The notes beneath the pieces are model-generated. The model did no database searches, was not told the DNA's origin, and saw only the letters and a program-made list of their open reading frames with translations. From contig JAZARR010000074.1 in NCBI GenBank assembly GCA_037389465.1, positions 434,001 through 498,000 on the forward strand: a stretch of 64,000 nt of DNA. Direction: 5' to 3'. Source of the stretch: Baylisascaris procyonis (taxonomy: Eukaryota; Nematoda; Chromadorea; Rhabditida; Ascarididae). Position numbers and translations under genes: made by a program. Below, piece by piece: positions 13,101 to 28,000 of this stretch; position 1 is the stretch's first letter, and every line of letters starts with the position of its first letter.

Positions 13101-16100
13101 AAAACTTTGCACCTCCTAGCATTCGAAGCTTCTATTTTGAGGAGAATGCATTCCTGGGAGAGAGTTTGCGTAGATGAAGCTCGGGGGGCATTTCCATTTT
13201 CCGTCGTTTTTCCCACAGTTCACTAATACTTCGTTAGAGCTCGAACTGTTTGAAATGAGCTTGTGCGGAAAATGCAATTTTCGATGATGATCACATAATC
13301 AATTGATTTGCAAGCAAAAGTATATCGAAATTTTGTTCAGATTCAAACTCTTTTGAATATTTTCTAATTGATTCTCGCCTCTCATTGCATTACATCGCCT
13401 ATGATCTCATTTGAACTTTAAACTGTTGAGACTTCATTTTTTTCACTCGAATCGGCTGATATCTATTTAGATCCTTTTTTCCTTCTCCTTTTTTCATTTC
13501 TTTTCCTAATTGAATAGTGTTTACAGCTTGCATCGTTCGTTATTACTACGGTTTGCTTTTGATGATCACCATAATACTTTCAAATAGAATGATTATCAAT
13601 TCAACTTATCAGAAAATAGATTAATTTGCGTTTTCCGAGTCGTTTATTCTAAGTTGATATGAGCATTCGAAAGGTGCTAATTGCTTGTTTGCCTCAATTC
13701 GCAAACATCTTTATCAAAGTTATCTTTTAAGATCACATTTTCTTACTTTTATCTTTCACTAAATGCTATATTTTTAGAGCAATGACAAGATTCATTGTGT
13801 TTATAAACGTTTATGGGGTGCTCGTCACAATTAATTGAACATTCCATCAATTAGTTCATCCATCAATCTGAGGTAGTTTATTGACGATAAGCAACTTTTT
13901 ACGCATTATCACTGTTCGCTTCGCGTTTCTTACGCATCTCTACGGATCGCAGCTCATCCCCCACAATGAATGAGGTTCACGTCGGCTAATGCATAGGAAT
14001 TCCACAATTCGTTTGTTGCGATGGTCATTTTCAAAAAGCGAAAACCCTTCAGACATTCTCAGAGCTTATTTTTCTCTACTATGCGAGCGTATAATAGCTT
14101 GAAAAATAGAGATGTTCATTCGTCGGTTCATCGACAGCATTACAAAAAAAGTAGAACCCCGAATACGTTGAATGAATTTTTATGAAGCATGAAATGAAAT
14201 AATTACATTCTGGAAGAAATTTTATTTGCTTTCCAAAAGCACATATGCTGAACGTCAGAAATTGTTTCACATAGTCGTCTTAGTGGATTCAAAATTGAAG
14301 AGTTTTATTTGTATCACTCTGCTCTATGATCGAATCATCTTAACCGCAAAAACGAATTCTAGCAATTGGGTTTTCGTTATTGTCGACTTCATTTTTATCA
14401 AGAAAATCTCTCTGTATTTCAGAATTTTCTATATAAAATTTACATTAGATTTCTAAGTAGTTTTTTTTTGCGCCGTATAGCCTTAAATTTGAAGTTCGTT
14501 CTTTTTTATGTTTATCTTTGCTAGTTTCGAATCTGAAAAAAAAAAATCCTTTAAAGATCTCCTCTGAGCTTGAGTCGATCGATTAACAGTTTCCTTAAGT
14601 TTGGTTCCAGATTTGAACAATTTTAACCAGTGCTTCAAAATTTAAGCCAAATTTTAACCACATTGTGAAAATGCTGCTTGGATAGGTTTCATGATTACCG
14701 TCCACCATATTCAAATGAGATGTTTTCATTAAAAGTGCAAAGATATAAACGCTTATTAAAATAAATGTTTAGAATATAATATTTTTCACTATTGAAGAGC
14801 AAATAATTTCTCAGTCATATTATTCATCGAGGTTAAAATGTACACATTAAAATTTATAATGGAACCTTTCCTGACGAGTCTCAATAACACTAGTGTTGGC
14901 AGTAATTTTAATTTCATTTCTAACCTTGCATAGGTGAAGCTTATCGTTATCCTCGCCACATCCAAACTTCATTCTTTCAAAGAACGACTAGACCAACTAT
15001 CACGTAATTTGTCAGTCGCACATCTTTTCACTGCGCTTTACGAAGAGACGTAAACAAATTGTTATTGATTTTGAGGCATTTTCCGCTCAGAGCGGTGATG
15101 AGCTGAGCAATTTGTCCACAACGAGGATCGCCATTTTTTGGTCAGTAACAGGCAGAACCGTTTCGGTTATTATACCTTCAGTTCCTTACCTTCTTTCAAA
15201 TACTTAAAAAAAAAAAAACGTCTGCATATATTTATGGACTCTGTGAAATTTTATGCTTGCTCAAGTAGGTACACTGTCGATGAAAGGTGTTGGCTATGGT
15301 AAGCCATCTTGGGGAGTTTTGTAAGTTTTTAACAGTACAACTGTTGCTTTTTTTCTTGATGTGGTTTTAGTAACGGCGTTGATGGCGCTGCAAAAAGAAG
15401 CAAAAAAAAAGAGAAAAAATTTCTCTCTGAGACGTTAAAAATGAGCGGTAGTTGGTGCCAACCATTTTTATAATGATCATAGGGAATGTCATTGTTCCGT
15501 AACAATATTTCACTGCCCACTTAATGAAATGCTTACCTACTTCAGAAATTGAAACCATTGCCTGAGGGGAATAAGAGTTTCAATCGAACTGCAACCAAAG
15601 AGGAACACTCAAAAAATCTTTGAAAGTACTAGTTAATTTCCATATAAACATGTTTTTTATTGTAAACAAGCAGTGGCTCTGAGCTATTGGGTTCTGTTCT
15701 CGAGGCACACTTCCTGCAAAGTGCATATTCGCTGCTCACCTTCTATGTCATGGCCGGAGTGGATCCAGTTGCTTATCATTAGAAGGCAGCAACATTTCCT
15801 TTTGCCGATAACAAAAGGACGCTTTATTCGCGACTAGGTACACAGGTGAAAGAGATGCTTATCTAGGGCAACTGTTGCACACATCTCACATTTATTTCCT
15901 TTTCCGGTCTCTTATTCAAACGCATTTCCTAAATTTCATTATTTCTTTTGAATGATGCGATCCCCGTGAGCTATAGGCGGTGATTGCTTCCTTTAAGAAA
16001 GCGGTATTGACAAATTCGAGATTGAAAATTCGTAAAAATTCCATTATATGCCCTAAAAACTTATAAATTTCATTATGTGCCCTAGATTGCCAATGACTCA

Positions 16101-19100
16101 AACATTTCGCCCCCCCCCCCTAGAAACAACTTTTTCCTATTGCTTCTTTCTCTAGCAGAAGTGTTGAATACGACATGTGCAAACGTTTGTGCTATTTTGT
16201 TTCTCCTTCTTTGCTATTTAGCTGAATGGAATTATTTAATGCGCAGGCACTAGATTGTCTTCATCATATAAAGTATTTCATTGCAGATTTCCTATGAGAA
16301 GTGATTTTTGGCAAATTCTTTACAAAAGAACTCACATATCATTACATCATTTTGAATGTAATGTTCTAAACGATTGCTTGATGAGAATTTGGAAAGTTAA
16401 AGTTGGCTGAATTGTTTTCTCTCATCGTCAATCAACGAAAAGCTCTCTTGGGAAAAGAATTGCAAGATGAAAAATGCTTTATGCACTATTTATGGCGCAA
16501 CAGTTGAGTCATTTTGAAGAATATTTTTTGCGTTTTTTTTTTCCACAAAACGTCTGCAAAGTTTTTTGCTTCTCCGAATGAAATTTTCTTTCGAATAACT
16601 TTTTCTTTCATCAATTTTAGTTTGATGGGTAAATGCTCTGTGTTGTCATTATCTCTTTACCTCACTTAAAAATTTGGAGTTCACGAGTAGTTATCAAGCA
16701 CGCAATATTTATATGCACACGTTTAATGATTCTAACAACCATGACGTCGTTTCCGTTAGAATGCGTCAATGGACATATTGTGGACGTATGCTTGCATCAT
16801 GGACAAATGTAACGAAAGTGTATGCCATCATCTTGCTCGAATGGTCTTGTAAATAAGCCGCTTTCATCAAAAGTGAGGTGCTGAGCAGCACCACTAAAGG
16901 CGCTTTACGACTGATCTGAGATCTACAGATGCTGCCAGTACTCCTCCAAAGGTGCTCAATGCATTCTCATCTGTGATCCCTTAATTAAGAGTTGAGTCGT
17001 TGGCTACGAGCACATTTTGAAAGGAAATGTCGAGAATTTCACGTGTTTTTACCTCTCAGTAGTAAAAAAAGAAGTTGGATATAGTTCCTTCAATTAATGT
17101 AGCCACAAATTTTTGATTTGCAAATCGAACTGTGAAAAATCGCCGCCAAATTTTTCCTGAAGGAAATCACGGCATCCCATAGAATTGCTTTGAATTTCAA
17201 TTCTTGTTTTTGATGAATCTTATTTCATATTTGAAGACATAATTTTTTGCGATAAAGAAAATCTAACTATGACTGAAATTTATGATTTTCTAAGTGTTTC
17301 TTAGGCTATAGCACAGCCTTTGTGTGAAAAAATTACGCATTTTATAGTCTCAAGGCAGTTTCTTTAGTTGTTGAAGTTGAATGTTGAAATCACATTCCAT
17401 AATTTTTAATATAGACCGGATATGTTTCATATGTGCATTAAAACACAAAAATTCTCTCATAATCATTGCAGTGACATTAAAAAGGTGAGAAGCGTTCACA
17501 AATCAAAAGAATTTGTTGGAAAACTTCTGCTTCGTCGCTCATAATGCACATTGATTTTTTTCACATTTACGCAATAGATTTTCATTTTTTGAACCTCACG
17601 ATAGGAAATTTAAAGAGTATTAAAGAAATTGCAATCGATCCTTTCTTTAAAGTTTTATGTTGCTTTCAAATTGATATTAATTGTCACGCATTTACGTTGC
17701 TAATGAATGTGATTTGCGTTGAATTCAGTTACCGATTTCAGCTAATGGCAGCTGCTGCTGCAGTGCAGCATAACTCAACCTCGAAGATTGCATCAATGGG
17801 CACATCCGGTGTCGTTAGTTCGACCTCTCCGCAAAGTTCATCAACTGCATCAACAAATGCGCGTGATGTATGCGTCGAGTTATGTGTTGTTTGTGGTGAC
17901 AAAGCATCCGGCAGACATTACGGTGCAGTGAGCTGTGAAGGCTGTAAGGGATTCTTCAAGAGGAGCATCAGAAAGCAGGTTATTGTCACGTGCAACTATT
18001 GCATAATAGTTATTCCGTAGTAGGTGAACTTTTTATATTGCTCGATGCTATTCTCATAAAAACGTAGAGTTTCAGCAGATGGAGATGAATCAGTAAGATA
18101 TGATTGCTAGGCAACGATTGTTTCATTGAAATCACATGCGTAAGAGGGCGAAAACGATAGGAAGGGATTTATTGCGTTAAAATGAATAGAATGTTGAGAG
18201 AAGGGATTGAAATTTTCTTTCAATTTTTTGATATCATGCATCAATCGCAGACATTTTCTTCCACTTAACGTACAATAATTTTTGCAGTGAATCAGTGAGC
18301 AGTCCACAAGGAAGAGTTTACAACTTCAATTTGACATTTGTGAAGTTTCATACTGCGTGTAGTTAGAGTAGACAACTCATACTCGATTATCTTTGTTGAA
18401 TTTCAGATTGGTTATGTGTGTCGTGGTTCTAAGGATTGTCCCGTTACGAAATTTCACCGAAATCGATGTCAATATTGCCGCTTACGAAAATGTCTTACAA
18501 TGGGAATGCGAAGTGAATGTTCGTCTTTGCTTATATTTCACACTTCATTTAGGCGTGAAATAAGCTAATCACTCTGATGCGTATACTATAGTTTGATAGT
18601 GTTCTTGTAAAAATATTATAAGCATATAGAGCCAATACACGAATACATTTTACGCGACTTTCACTCACAACGCATATGCACTAAATAAGTAGAGCATTTC
18701 TTGCGGAGTAGTGCATCGCTCTAATTAAACTCATGAAGAGCCGTTGTGAAAGCTTTAAATTTTACAATAAAAGACCATGTAATATTCACTTTTGCTGTAT
18801 ATTAGTTGGCGAATTCATTGTGTCTGATTAACTTTTACGATTTTGATATTGGCGGTTTGTTTGATTCATTATTCAGCAAAGCAAAAGCCGGTAGATCTGA
18901 CCGACAGTGGTATATTTCAAGGGAGTTGGGTGGTATATTCAATTGATGCGTTGGCGTGTTGTTAAGACTGTGATCGAGATAGTAGACAAAGACTTTGCTC
19001 AGTAGTCTTCTTCAATATGTCATTTTGCAGACTCTGGATTCCTCTTGCAAGTATCGGTTTACGGAATGATAACATAAGAGGGTTATCGGATGCTCGCTAA

Positions 19101-22100
19101 AGAAGCGTTTTCCAAAGTTTTTTTCAGCCGTGCAAGCGGAACGTCGACCCGTTGGATCAGTCACAAGCAACGAAGCGGCTCCAACAATGGTTCCAACAAC
19201 GTCGGCCGCACAACCGAGGCCATTGAGGGAACATGAACCCGTAGGATATTTATTTTTTGGTTGATTCTAGCTTTAAAATGACTGTTGCAACAGTGTCGCA
19301 AGGAAGGTGGACATTTTCACGCCTTTTTGATGCTTCAGCTGACTGCTATTACGCTAATCAGTTTTCTTATAGAATCAAGAAAAAACCTTTGAAAGAATTT
19401 CATTAAATAGCTCATGCCGTCGTTATCATCAAAACCAATCATTTGAGCAAATTATCGAAAGGTCTTACAAAGAATTTAGGCTTGAAATGAGGAACGAGGT
19501 TTGGGAATATAGAATGTAAGGAAGTGGAGAAAGCTGCCAGAGTAGTTGGCATAAAGCAATATGTGGGTTTTTCGTTCCGTTCATCCAACCAGTCAGCATC
19601 ATAAATAATCAATTAAGATTGCGTAGACGAACTAATACCTTCTCTTTTAATTAGGCGGACCGCTTGCACATATTGTCTACAAAAGTTTCATTTTTTTTGT
19701 CAGCCGATCGAGGTGTAGAAAACTGTAAAATGCGTGCAATTTATTTTTCCACTTTAAGGCAATATAACTAATTCCTTTCAAGATTGATGAGTGAAAATAA
19801 GACGTGCGATTTGACACAATTCTATAATGAACGTGGAAGTCACAAAGCTTTGTGACGGTAGCTTCAGTGGCTGTCCGGTTGAAACTGTCAGACAAACCGA
19901 TCGACAAACAACCACAGACAGACACACGCTTTTGCAAATCGAAATGGATTTGCAAAAGCGCATAAGAATGTAATGCTGGAGAGATGGAAAAAAATGGACT
20001 TTAAAACATTTCAGCCGTAATCTCTGCTTCGTTCGCTCCAACAATCTGGACGGTGAAAGGAGTGCCATGCAAAGGGTGCTTTTTAAATAAATAAAAAGAA
20101 TGTAGGAGTGATGTAAAATATATGATGGTTTTATCGACAGCTCTTAAAAGAACATTTTTGCCTGTTTTTTTCTTCGATGAAACAATCGCGCAAAATGATA
20201 TAGTGCAAACGGAAAAGCAAGTCGACACATTTCGTGATGCTTTACTTACATGAACACTTTATTTCTTATGATCTGAAATAGAAATGAGTGATTCGAAAGT
20301 GTGAAGATGAATCGGCACTGAAATATCAATTTCACTCGCTGGATTTTTTTTGTCTTTTCAAGTACGCTGTCATTTTTTCTGAGTCACTTATTGCATTATC
20401 ATTAGTATTGCCATTGTGAGTTCCTCTCTGCATCACTGATGACTAGTATTATCGATATCATTGGAGGAGGAGGAATTGAATTCATTGGATTAAATTCACC
20501 TTCTTGGCGCTCGTTGGGGATCGTTTTCATCTTCTAGATTTTTCAGAAGTTTCTTTCATCGAAAAAAATGGAAATGCTTTTGTTAGAAATTTTTACAGTA
20601 AAACGTATTATAGAGGAAAACATATTTATCTCCGGTTATATGCGCCTCCGCTGTAGTTTCACAAGTCGAAAAAACTACGTTTGTGGGTAAAATTTAGCGT
20701 TTATAAGATGATATCCCAGCTCCGACATATTCGAAGAGATTATGTTGTTTATGACGCACTCATGGCTGCTGCGAAATTAGCAAATCCAATTTGTACTTTA
20801 AACGGTCCGACAGAAATTTCCGTTGACGCAGATACAGAAATTTTCTTTCCTGTTGATTTCGCAGAAAATACGTATTGATCCCACTTTTGGTGTTTTCAAT
20901 TGCTTCTGCTACAGGTTGCATGTGGTGTTGAAACTTCATAAGAAAGCTCATGATGACGAACTCTCTGTTAGTCTTCTCCAACTTTTTTGGAGTTCTTTTT
21001 TCTTCTCTGTACAAATTCTCGTTTATTCTGCAAACTTCCAATTGTACTATGATTAACACTTGTGGCATTACTCTCCTTTTGCGTTCACTATCTTACAGTC
21101 ATAGCACTTTAATTTTGTTTGCATCTAGCAACATCATGTTGTTCAGCGATAAAGGCTGCAAATGGGAAATTTTGAGAAAACTTGTGTTCTAGGAAATCTT
21201 GTAAAAATTTGATGTTATTTTTGCATTCGTTAGGGGAAATTCGGTAAAAATGCTCGTGAATATTTGCTTTTATTCATTACAGTTGTTGAAATCACTCGAT
21301 TTCCACAAAAGAATTTGTGAAATGAATGCCGTGATTATCCTTATAAATTATTCCCTTTCAAGTGGAACTTTTCGCTTCCATTTTGATGTCACAAGTGGTC
21401 ATCTATCATGGGATACATCGAAAGGCGGATGTATTATTTAAAGTTGTAATACCCTTTACACGATGATTCCACGCGTGTTGCGCCTTCCGGAGGCAGTCTT
21501 TTTATCACTATGATCAAGAATTGTTGCGATTTCCATTGTGCATTGAAAAGTGAATTAGGTTGATGGTGTGGAGCACCACCTACTTAAGTAAGGCCATTCT
21601 AGACTCACAGGGATAGCAAGGAGCGAATAGAGGATTAGGGGAAGGAATATTTACTACATTTTGAATGCGCCTTATTTGCACTTCAGGTGTACTTAAAAAA
21701 CACTTGTGGCTACTGTTTTTCTCACAAACTGCAGGCTTACCTATGACAATTGAAAGTGGTTAAGGTCGTGGCGAAGGACGGGTTGATAAGCGTAGTTCTA
21801 TCGGAGTAGGCATGGAGTGTTAATGTTTACACAGCTGGCTAAGTATGGTTACTCTAAGTGCCGAGATACAGTTTTGCGTATAATATGCTTGATATGAGTG
21901 AAAATTAGCAATTTATCTATGGGTTAAGAGATATTTCAAGATAATGTGAGAAACCCGGAAAGTGCATTTAAAATCCTTGATAGTGTTTAAAGGCTCTTCT
22001 TTTTATTGATGTTACTGATATATAAAAAGTATTCAACGAATATGTCAAGGTTAGCTGCTACAGGGTTACTATGGGATGGCACAGCCCACATACGTTTTTG

Positions 22101-22289
22101 TTCGCCGATTGCCTGAAGAAATTTCTGTGAATAACATTTGGCGAATGCATTCAACATACCGGTTCATTACTGCTTCCCTCTTTCCACTAAAAGACCACTG
22201 TTGAAATGCGAAGGAATTTTCAGAGTCAAGTTTTTTGAACGATATAAGTTTTCCAAGGTTTGACTGCAAAAGGCTCACGCTGTGTTTCA

Positions 22290-22355
<66 letters not shown>

Positions 22356-24996
22356 TTGAAACATATATAAGCCACAGGAATTTGCCTAATGTTGACCCGG
22401 ATGTCCACTGAAACGTTCATTAATGAATACCTCGGACAAAAACAGTTTTCGGACACTTTCCTTGATTATGGACGGAAGGGCGTCCTCGTCACTTATAATT
22501 ACGCCAGTATAAATGGGTCATTTTGGCGATCACAACGGTCTTCTTTGTGTTATTGTTTAGTTGTGAAACCTTGACACACTTCTCTGCACCTTATGTATTG
22601 GTATCCGTTGAGGGTGAAAACGGATCGCTTGCATGTGAAAGTGCTCTATCTGTTACGGTACAGTAGCATCACGCCTAATCTAGAACCTTGCCAGTTTTGC
22701 AGCCAATGAATTCATCTTGAAATTGAGGGGGTTTCCGTTGGATAATGCGATTGTAGTTCCTTCATACATCTTTTTTTCTATAGAAATTATTGATTAAAGG
22801 TTTGACTGAAAAAAACGAAGAAAATCGAGCTTGACACACTTAAAGAATCGCTAAAAGAAGCTACATCAAACATTTGCTCTATTTATCATCCATATGATTA
22901 GATGCTTCGGGCTGGTTGTTAGTAAGAAGTAAAGCAGAACTTATTGATCGGTAAGTTACTCGCATGGATAAGTAATTGTGTAATGGCATGAAGCATCTTT
23001 AAAATTCCTGAAGCATTACATTATTCCACGAGGTATTACAGGTCGCATCGATGAAGCAATCAGACGCTTTTATCAACGGTCTTCTTGCTATCGTGAAGAA
23101 TGAAGTGGGAAATATTCAGGTAATGGATATACTTTTTGAAACACTTAAATAATTGTGAGGAGGTTTACTGTTTTGGTTGTACCTTCAATCTCGCTTCTCA
23201 GTACAGGCGAAGACTGTGAACGAAGGTGATAGCTATATTAGCCACGTCGGATTTATTGTTGAGGGCTTTGCGAAGGATGCGAAGGGCGGATTTTCAAGTA
23301 CTAGTGCAATTATTTATCGTTCAAAGTTATAGTCTTGACGATTATCGTATCGTAGGATAGGTGCCAAAAGCGATGAAAGGTTTGTTGAATTGAAGGCCAA
23401 CTCTAGCTTGAATTCACAAAGGCCCTTCTAATTATCCCATAAAAGTTTACTGGACTTATAAGTTTCTGTCGGCATTTTGATGTTGAAAGGTTAGTCTTTC
23501 TGCCTGTCACACTATCATTACCCACTCAGGTACTCTATTTTATGAATTGACGAAAGACGATCGCGTGCCTTTTCCACATCCTTGTTCTTTTTATTCCCTC
23601 AGCAGCACTTTCAGATTTGTTCATATCCAATTTTGTCATCTGCAACACTTCAGGAAACGGAGAAAAAAGATTTGGATGGATTGGACGTGGGCAATAGTAG
23701 CCCGATGTCTGTTCAGAGGCAGCTCTCAGCTAGTCCCGAACCCCAAATGACTATCGAAAAACGAGTAAGATTCTTTTCTTTTTGTTCACTTAATCGCCGG
23801 TATGTGGGAATTCCAATACTGAAAACATTTAAATAAATGGAGCGTAGCATTCGAATGCAGCATCTGTTCACATAAAAAAGATGGAGAAGCACGTCACAGT
23901 GTCTGGTGCGATATGCGCATTTGAACTCAGCTCATCCGATCAATCAATTTCACAAGTAAACAACGAATATTTTAGTTATACAGGTCGCCCACAAAGGCCG
24001 ATTTTGTTAATGATTCGCATGTTTCGTAACCCGATCGCCTTATTTTCGGATACTTCCAGCAACTTTAATTTCGTTGATTTGTCTTATTCCATCGGTGCAG
24101 CTGGCAATCGTTATTTCGCTGCTTGGCATATCCACGCGATTCCATGTAAGCGCACAAGCGGATCACTCCTTCTCAGCGGCGGTCTTCCCGGTTTTTTCCT
24201 GATGCTTCTTGGATAACATTCAACAGTCCGTTTCGTCTGTTGGTTTTTGTCAATTCTTGCCACGTGACCAGTCCAAGAATCCTGTTGGTGCGCATCGTTT
24301 CAGCGATGTCTTTCACGTCAGAGCGGTATCGCAGGTCTTCGTTTGAGACATGCTGCAGTATGCAGATACCCACCATGCGTCATCCCATGGCTGTTTGAAT
24401 TATTGCCAAGTTCTGCTCTTCTGCAAGCGTTCTATTCCACATTTTGCATCAGCATAACAGTACAGGGAGAATCATGCTATTAAAGAACTCTGCTTTCACA
24501 GACGATGTTTGCTTATCGCGGAATTTCGTGAAGGATGTTCATTCCGCTCTCCATTTACTCAATTCCTCAATCAAATCGCTGCCTATTTGTATCGCTTGTG
24601 TCAGGTATACAGCTGTCTGCGAGCTCAACGTTTTGGTTTTCAAGCTTCATATCAAACCAAGGGCACTATTCATTCTTCATCCATCGCGTCATCCCGCTGT
24701 GGGTTGTAATCCCAGTTGCCTTCGAGTTGCTATTAAGTTCATTTACCGAGTGTTGTAACGTTTGTAGGTTCTCTGCAACGAGCACATCGTCTGCAAATAA
24801 GAGCATTTGAAGTGCTTCCCCGTCTATAGAAAAACCGCTCTGTCGTCTTCTTGTTCTGTAGCACATTTTCAAGCGCGCATGTGAAAGTTTTGGGGGAACA
24901 AATATTTTCGTGTTTCAAACCTCTGCGACTGTTTTTCCCATTGGCTTATCAAGCAAAGTGATTCCCATGTGAGATCATATCAGCGAATCTTTAATA

Positions 24997-25074
<78 letters not shown>

Positions 25075-28000
25075 ACCTTTGGTTCGATGGAGCTTCCGAT
25101 CCGATACGGCTGTGCAGTCGAAAGCTTTCCTTGAAATGAACGAAGAGCAGAAAAAGTCAAATTTTTTACCCTTTACACCGCTCAGTCAACTGTCTCACAG
25201 CGAAAATGTAACTCGATCGCTAGAACATGAGAACTCTCTCAGTTAAAATTGTATGTGAAGTTTTTACCTCCTTCAGTTTTCTTTATCTGCCTTGAAGTTG
25301 TTGAGTCAACACGAAATGTGATAAGCATTACGCCTATCAAATTTTTTAATTCTGCTTTCAGCGGTTCCCGATTTGAAACCATTGAACGGATAGATATGCA
25401 TTAGCACGTGCGCGCGCACTTATGATGGGCCGTAATAAGCTTTTGCAGTGCAACTGCAAAAAAAACTTGCGAGGGCTTTTGCTTTTCATCTGCTACTTCT
25501 TCCTTCCTAGCTTACGTTGTTACTGAATAATTGTTGAATGAATATCCATAGATGTAAATATTGCCCCGCTCATTCTGATATCTGGCACCGCGAAGCAGTA
25601 ACCGATGAGAGATGGGTTTGGAATGTTTCATGACAAAAGGAGCTTGCTCGAATAACGCCACTTCTGCGTCATTGAAAGTATCCATATATTACAAAAATAT
25701 TTGGCGGGCGGAAGCGATATATTTATTGTTCTTTACTGCTTCATTCTTTCCACGGCGTGCCCCTTACAATTAATGAAACATTTAAATACGCCTATGAAAA
25801 TCACTTTTCAAAGGACTCTATGGGCGAGGATGAATCGGGCATCGACGTAAGTACCGTAGTCGGCTTGCCGCAGTCATCGTCACCCTCTTCAAGTGGAGCT
25901 GCATCGTCAATATCCGACGACGGTGCAATTCTTTTGAATGCTGAGGTAAGTCACCGATCTAATCGAGCGTTAGATTTCGCATATTGCAACTTGCTCGATA
26001 TGCTCATTCCAGAAGTCAGCATATGTTAATTTCATTGCCCTATCGAATACATATCCTGCGCATTGATCTGTTGGCTTTTCCACTTCGTTGCACAATCCTT
26101 TGTATACTCGCAAGAAACGTTGCAAAAATTTTGGCAGTAATTTTCCCGACATACTATTTTAGTTCATCGTTTTGGTGTCGCATTAACAAAGACGTAAATA
26201 TCAGCACTTCCTATAGTGCAATTTTTTAAATCCCCTAATGACGCCTCGTATGCCTGTCATCTGCTGTTGAGTTAACGCATGCTTTTCCTTCTTAAATACT
26301 GTAATTAATTTTCAGAAGGCAAGATTCGAACTGCCTGTGCCTCATCCGATGCCGCGTGAACTCAATATTCAGTTCGTATGTGAAACTGCTTCGAGGTTGC
26401 TATTCCTATCGGTGCATTGGATCAAAAACATCAAAGCACTCAGTTCAAAGTAACATTCTCTTTCATTATTCATTCAAAGTAACCCTATTGCCAGATTGCC
26501 CCTCCTTCGAATAATACTGCTTGTAGTCGTTTAGGTTATCTTGATGGCTTTTCAGTGACACTATTGAATTAAGGGTAATTTTTTCTCAAGCTCGAATAGA
26601 TTTGAAACGGCATCGTATAGATCATGTGGATCCGCTGTTATCGGGTGTGAAATATAGCAGTGTAAATGGTGAGGAATCAGTTATGATCAATAGCCTTTTT
26701 CGCATGAATATATGGGGCCGTAGTGTATGTCATTCGCACCGGAGATGTCTAATTTTGGGGCATGGATGAACCTTCATTGCCGTTACGGCTGCCATTTTCA
26801 AAGAGAGCATTGCATTATTTTAACCCGCAGTCGGTGGTTACCGCACTGCTGCTACAGCACAGTTGTGGCGTATTCTTGTGGTTACCGTGAATCAGTATAC
26901 CTTCAATCGGCAAGTACAGCAGTACAGCCATAAAGGCAAACGGAAATGCAAAGGAGCTGAAAAGTATGCAAAGAAAACCGCAAATGTTCACGATATGATG
27001 TCGCGTAAATTATACGAATTTGTTGCAGTGCATCAGTTCTCGAGAGTACAATGAAGTCGAAATGGTGTGATGTGTTCGTACTCGGATTGATGCAGTGTTC
27101 CAGTCAGTTTTGTCTCAACAATATGCTTTCGGCGATGAGCACACACCTCAGTGCTTGCTCTCGAATTGGTCAGTTTTACATTGGTGATATGCTCGGCATT
27201 GTTGTGTTTATGCTTAGCTGCTTCTCGCGATCAAAGATATATATGCTACTGTTTAGGCATTTGCCTTCTAACGATCCGTAAAACATTCGTTGCCCTTGGG
27301 ATGCATGTTTAATATCCTTGATGAGTCGTGTCTGTGTATTTGCGTCGCTTAATGTTGCTTTGTTGAACGGGGATCTATCCCATACTTTTTATTTGTTGCA
27401 AATGGAAAACTTGCTGTCGCGGATTAGCATCTATAAAGCGCGTTATAACAGGCTTATTGCATGTGTACATAGGCACTCTTACATCTGTGTGTTTGTTTGT
27501 CTCGCTGCTGGGCAATTCCAAATCAAAATCCGTTGAGGCGAGAGTTATGAAACTCGATGACTGTGATGTACGCATTACGGCGGTTTTTATGCTAATACCC
27601 TGTATTTACGTTGTTCTCTCAATTTAAAAAAAAAAAAAAAAAAACCAACGAGAAGGCAGAAAGCAGTTTTCGTATATTTTGCAGCGATCGGCTTTTCGTT
27701 TCACGCCGTAGAATTGGCAGAAAATAATTTTTCATCATGATTGGGGTGAGGAATCGGATTAATGAAAACATGGGAGTTGTGTTTTGATAGCTATTGAATG
27801 TTGGTAACTTTTGAAAGTAATTAGAGAGGAGAAGGGAATGCAGGAGCGCACATCGCTGCAGCTCCTTCTACTCTCTTCTGCACTAATTAAAAATCTTGTT
27901 TCAATATCTCTTGAGTTATGTTTCGTGATTTTAGTCGATATAGTTAAAGTGTTAGTGAAATTGTTCTAACTTCTAGGTTTGGACTCTTATCAAGATTCAT

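Larger units (their letters stand above)
7553..17741 (+). other. 10.2-kb intron of nhr-41
   Basis: This intron separates the N-terminal exon 3 from the exon carrying zinc finger one. No open frame within it has domain features. Two islands are clearly more GC-rich and simple-sequence-rich than the surroundings: 10930-11360 (G-runs, then C/T tandem repeat) and 12300-12600. Other marks are C11 runs at 11647-11657 and 16110-16120. An intron placed just before the DNA-binding domain with GC-rich islands would suit an internal promoter for a short isoform, but this is inference. Confidence 0.6.

Noticed and set aside
13868..13890. let-7-like seed TGAGGTAG
   Set aside because: Only the seed matches. 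The rest of the mature sequence and a precursor hairpin are absent.
23206..23330. Open frame after a CAG at 23204-23216 in nhr-41 intron
   Set aside because: No donor in the needed phase closes it, and the flanking exons 23042-23119 and 23654-23764 already join in phase 0 without it.
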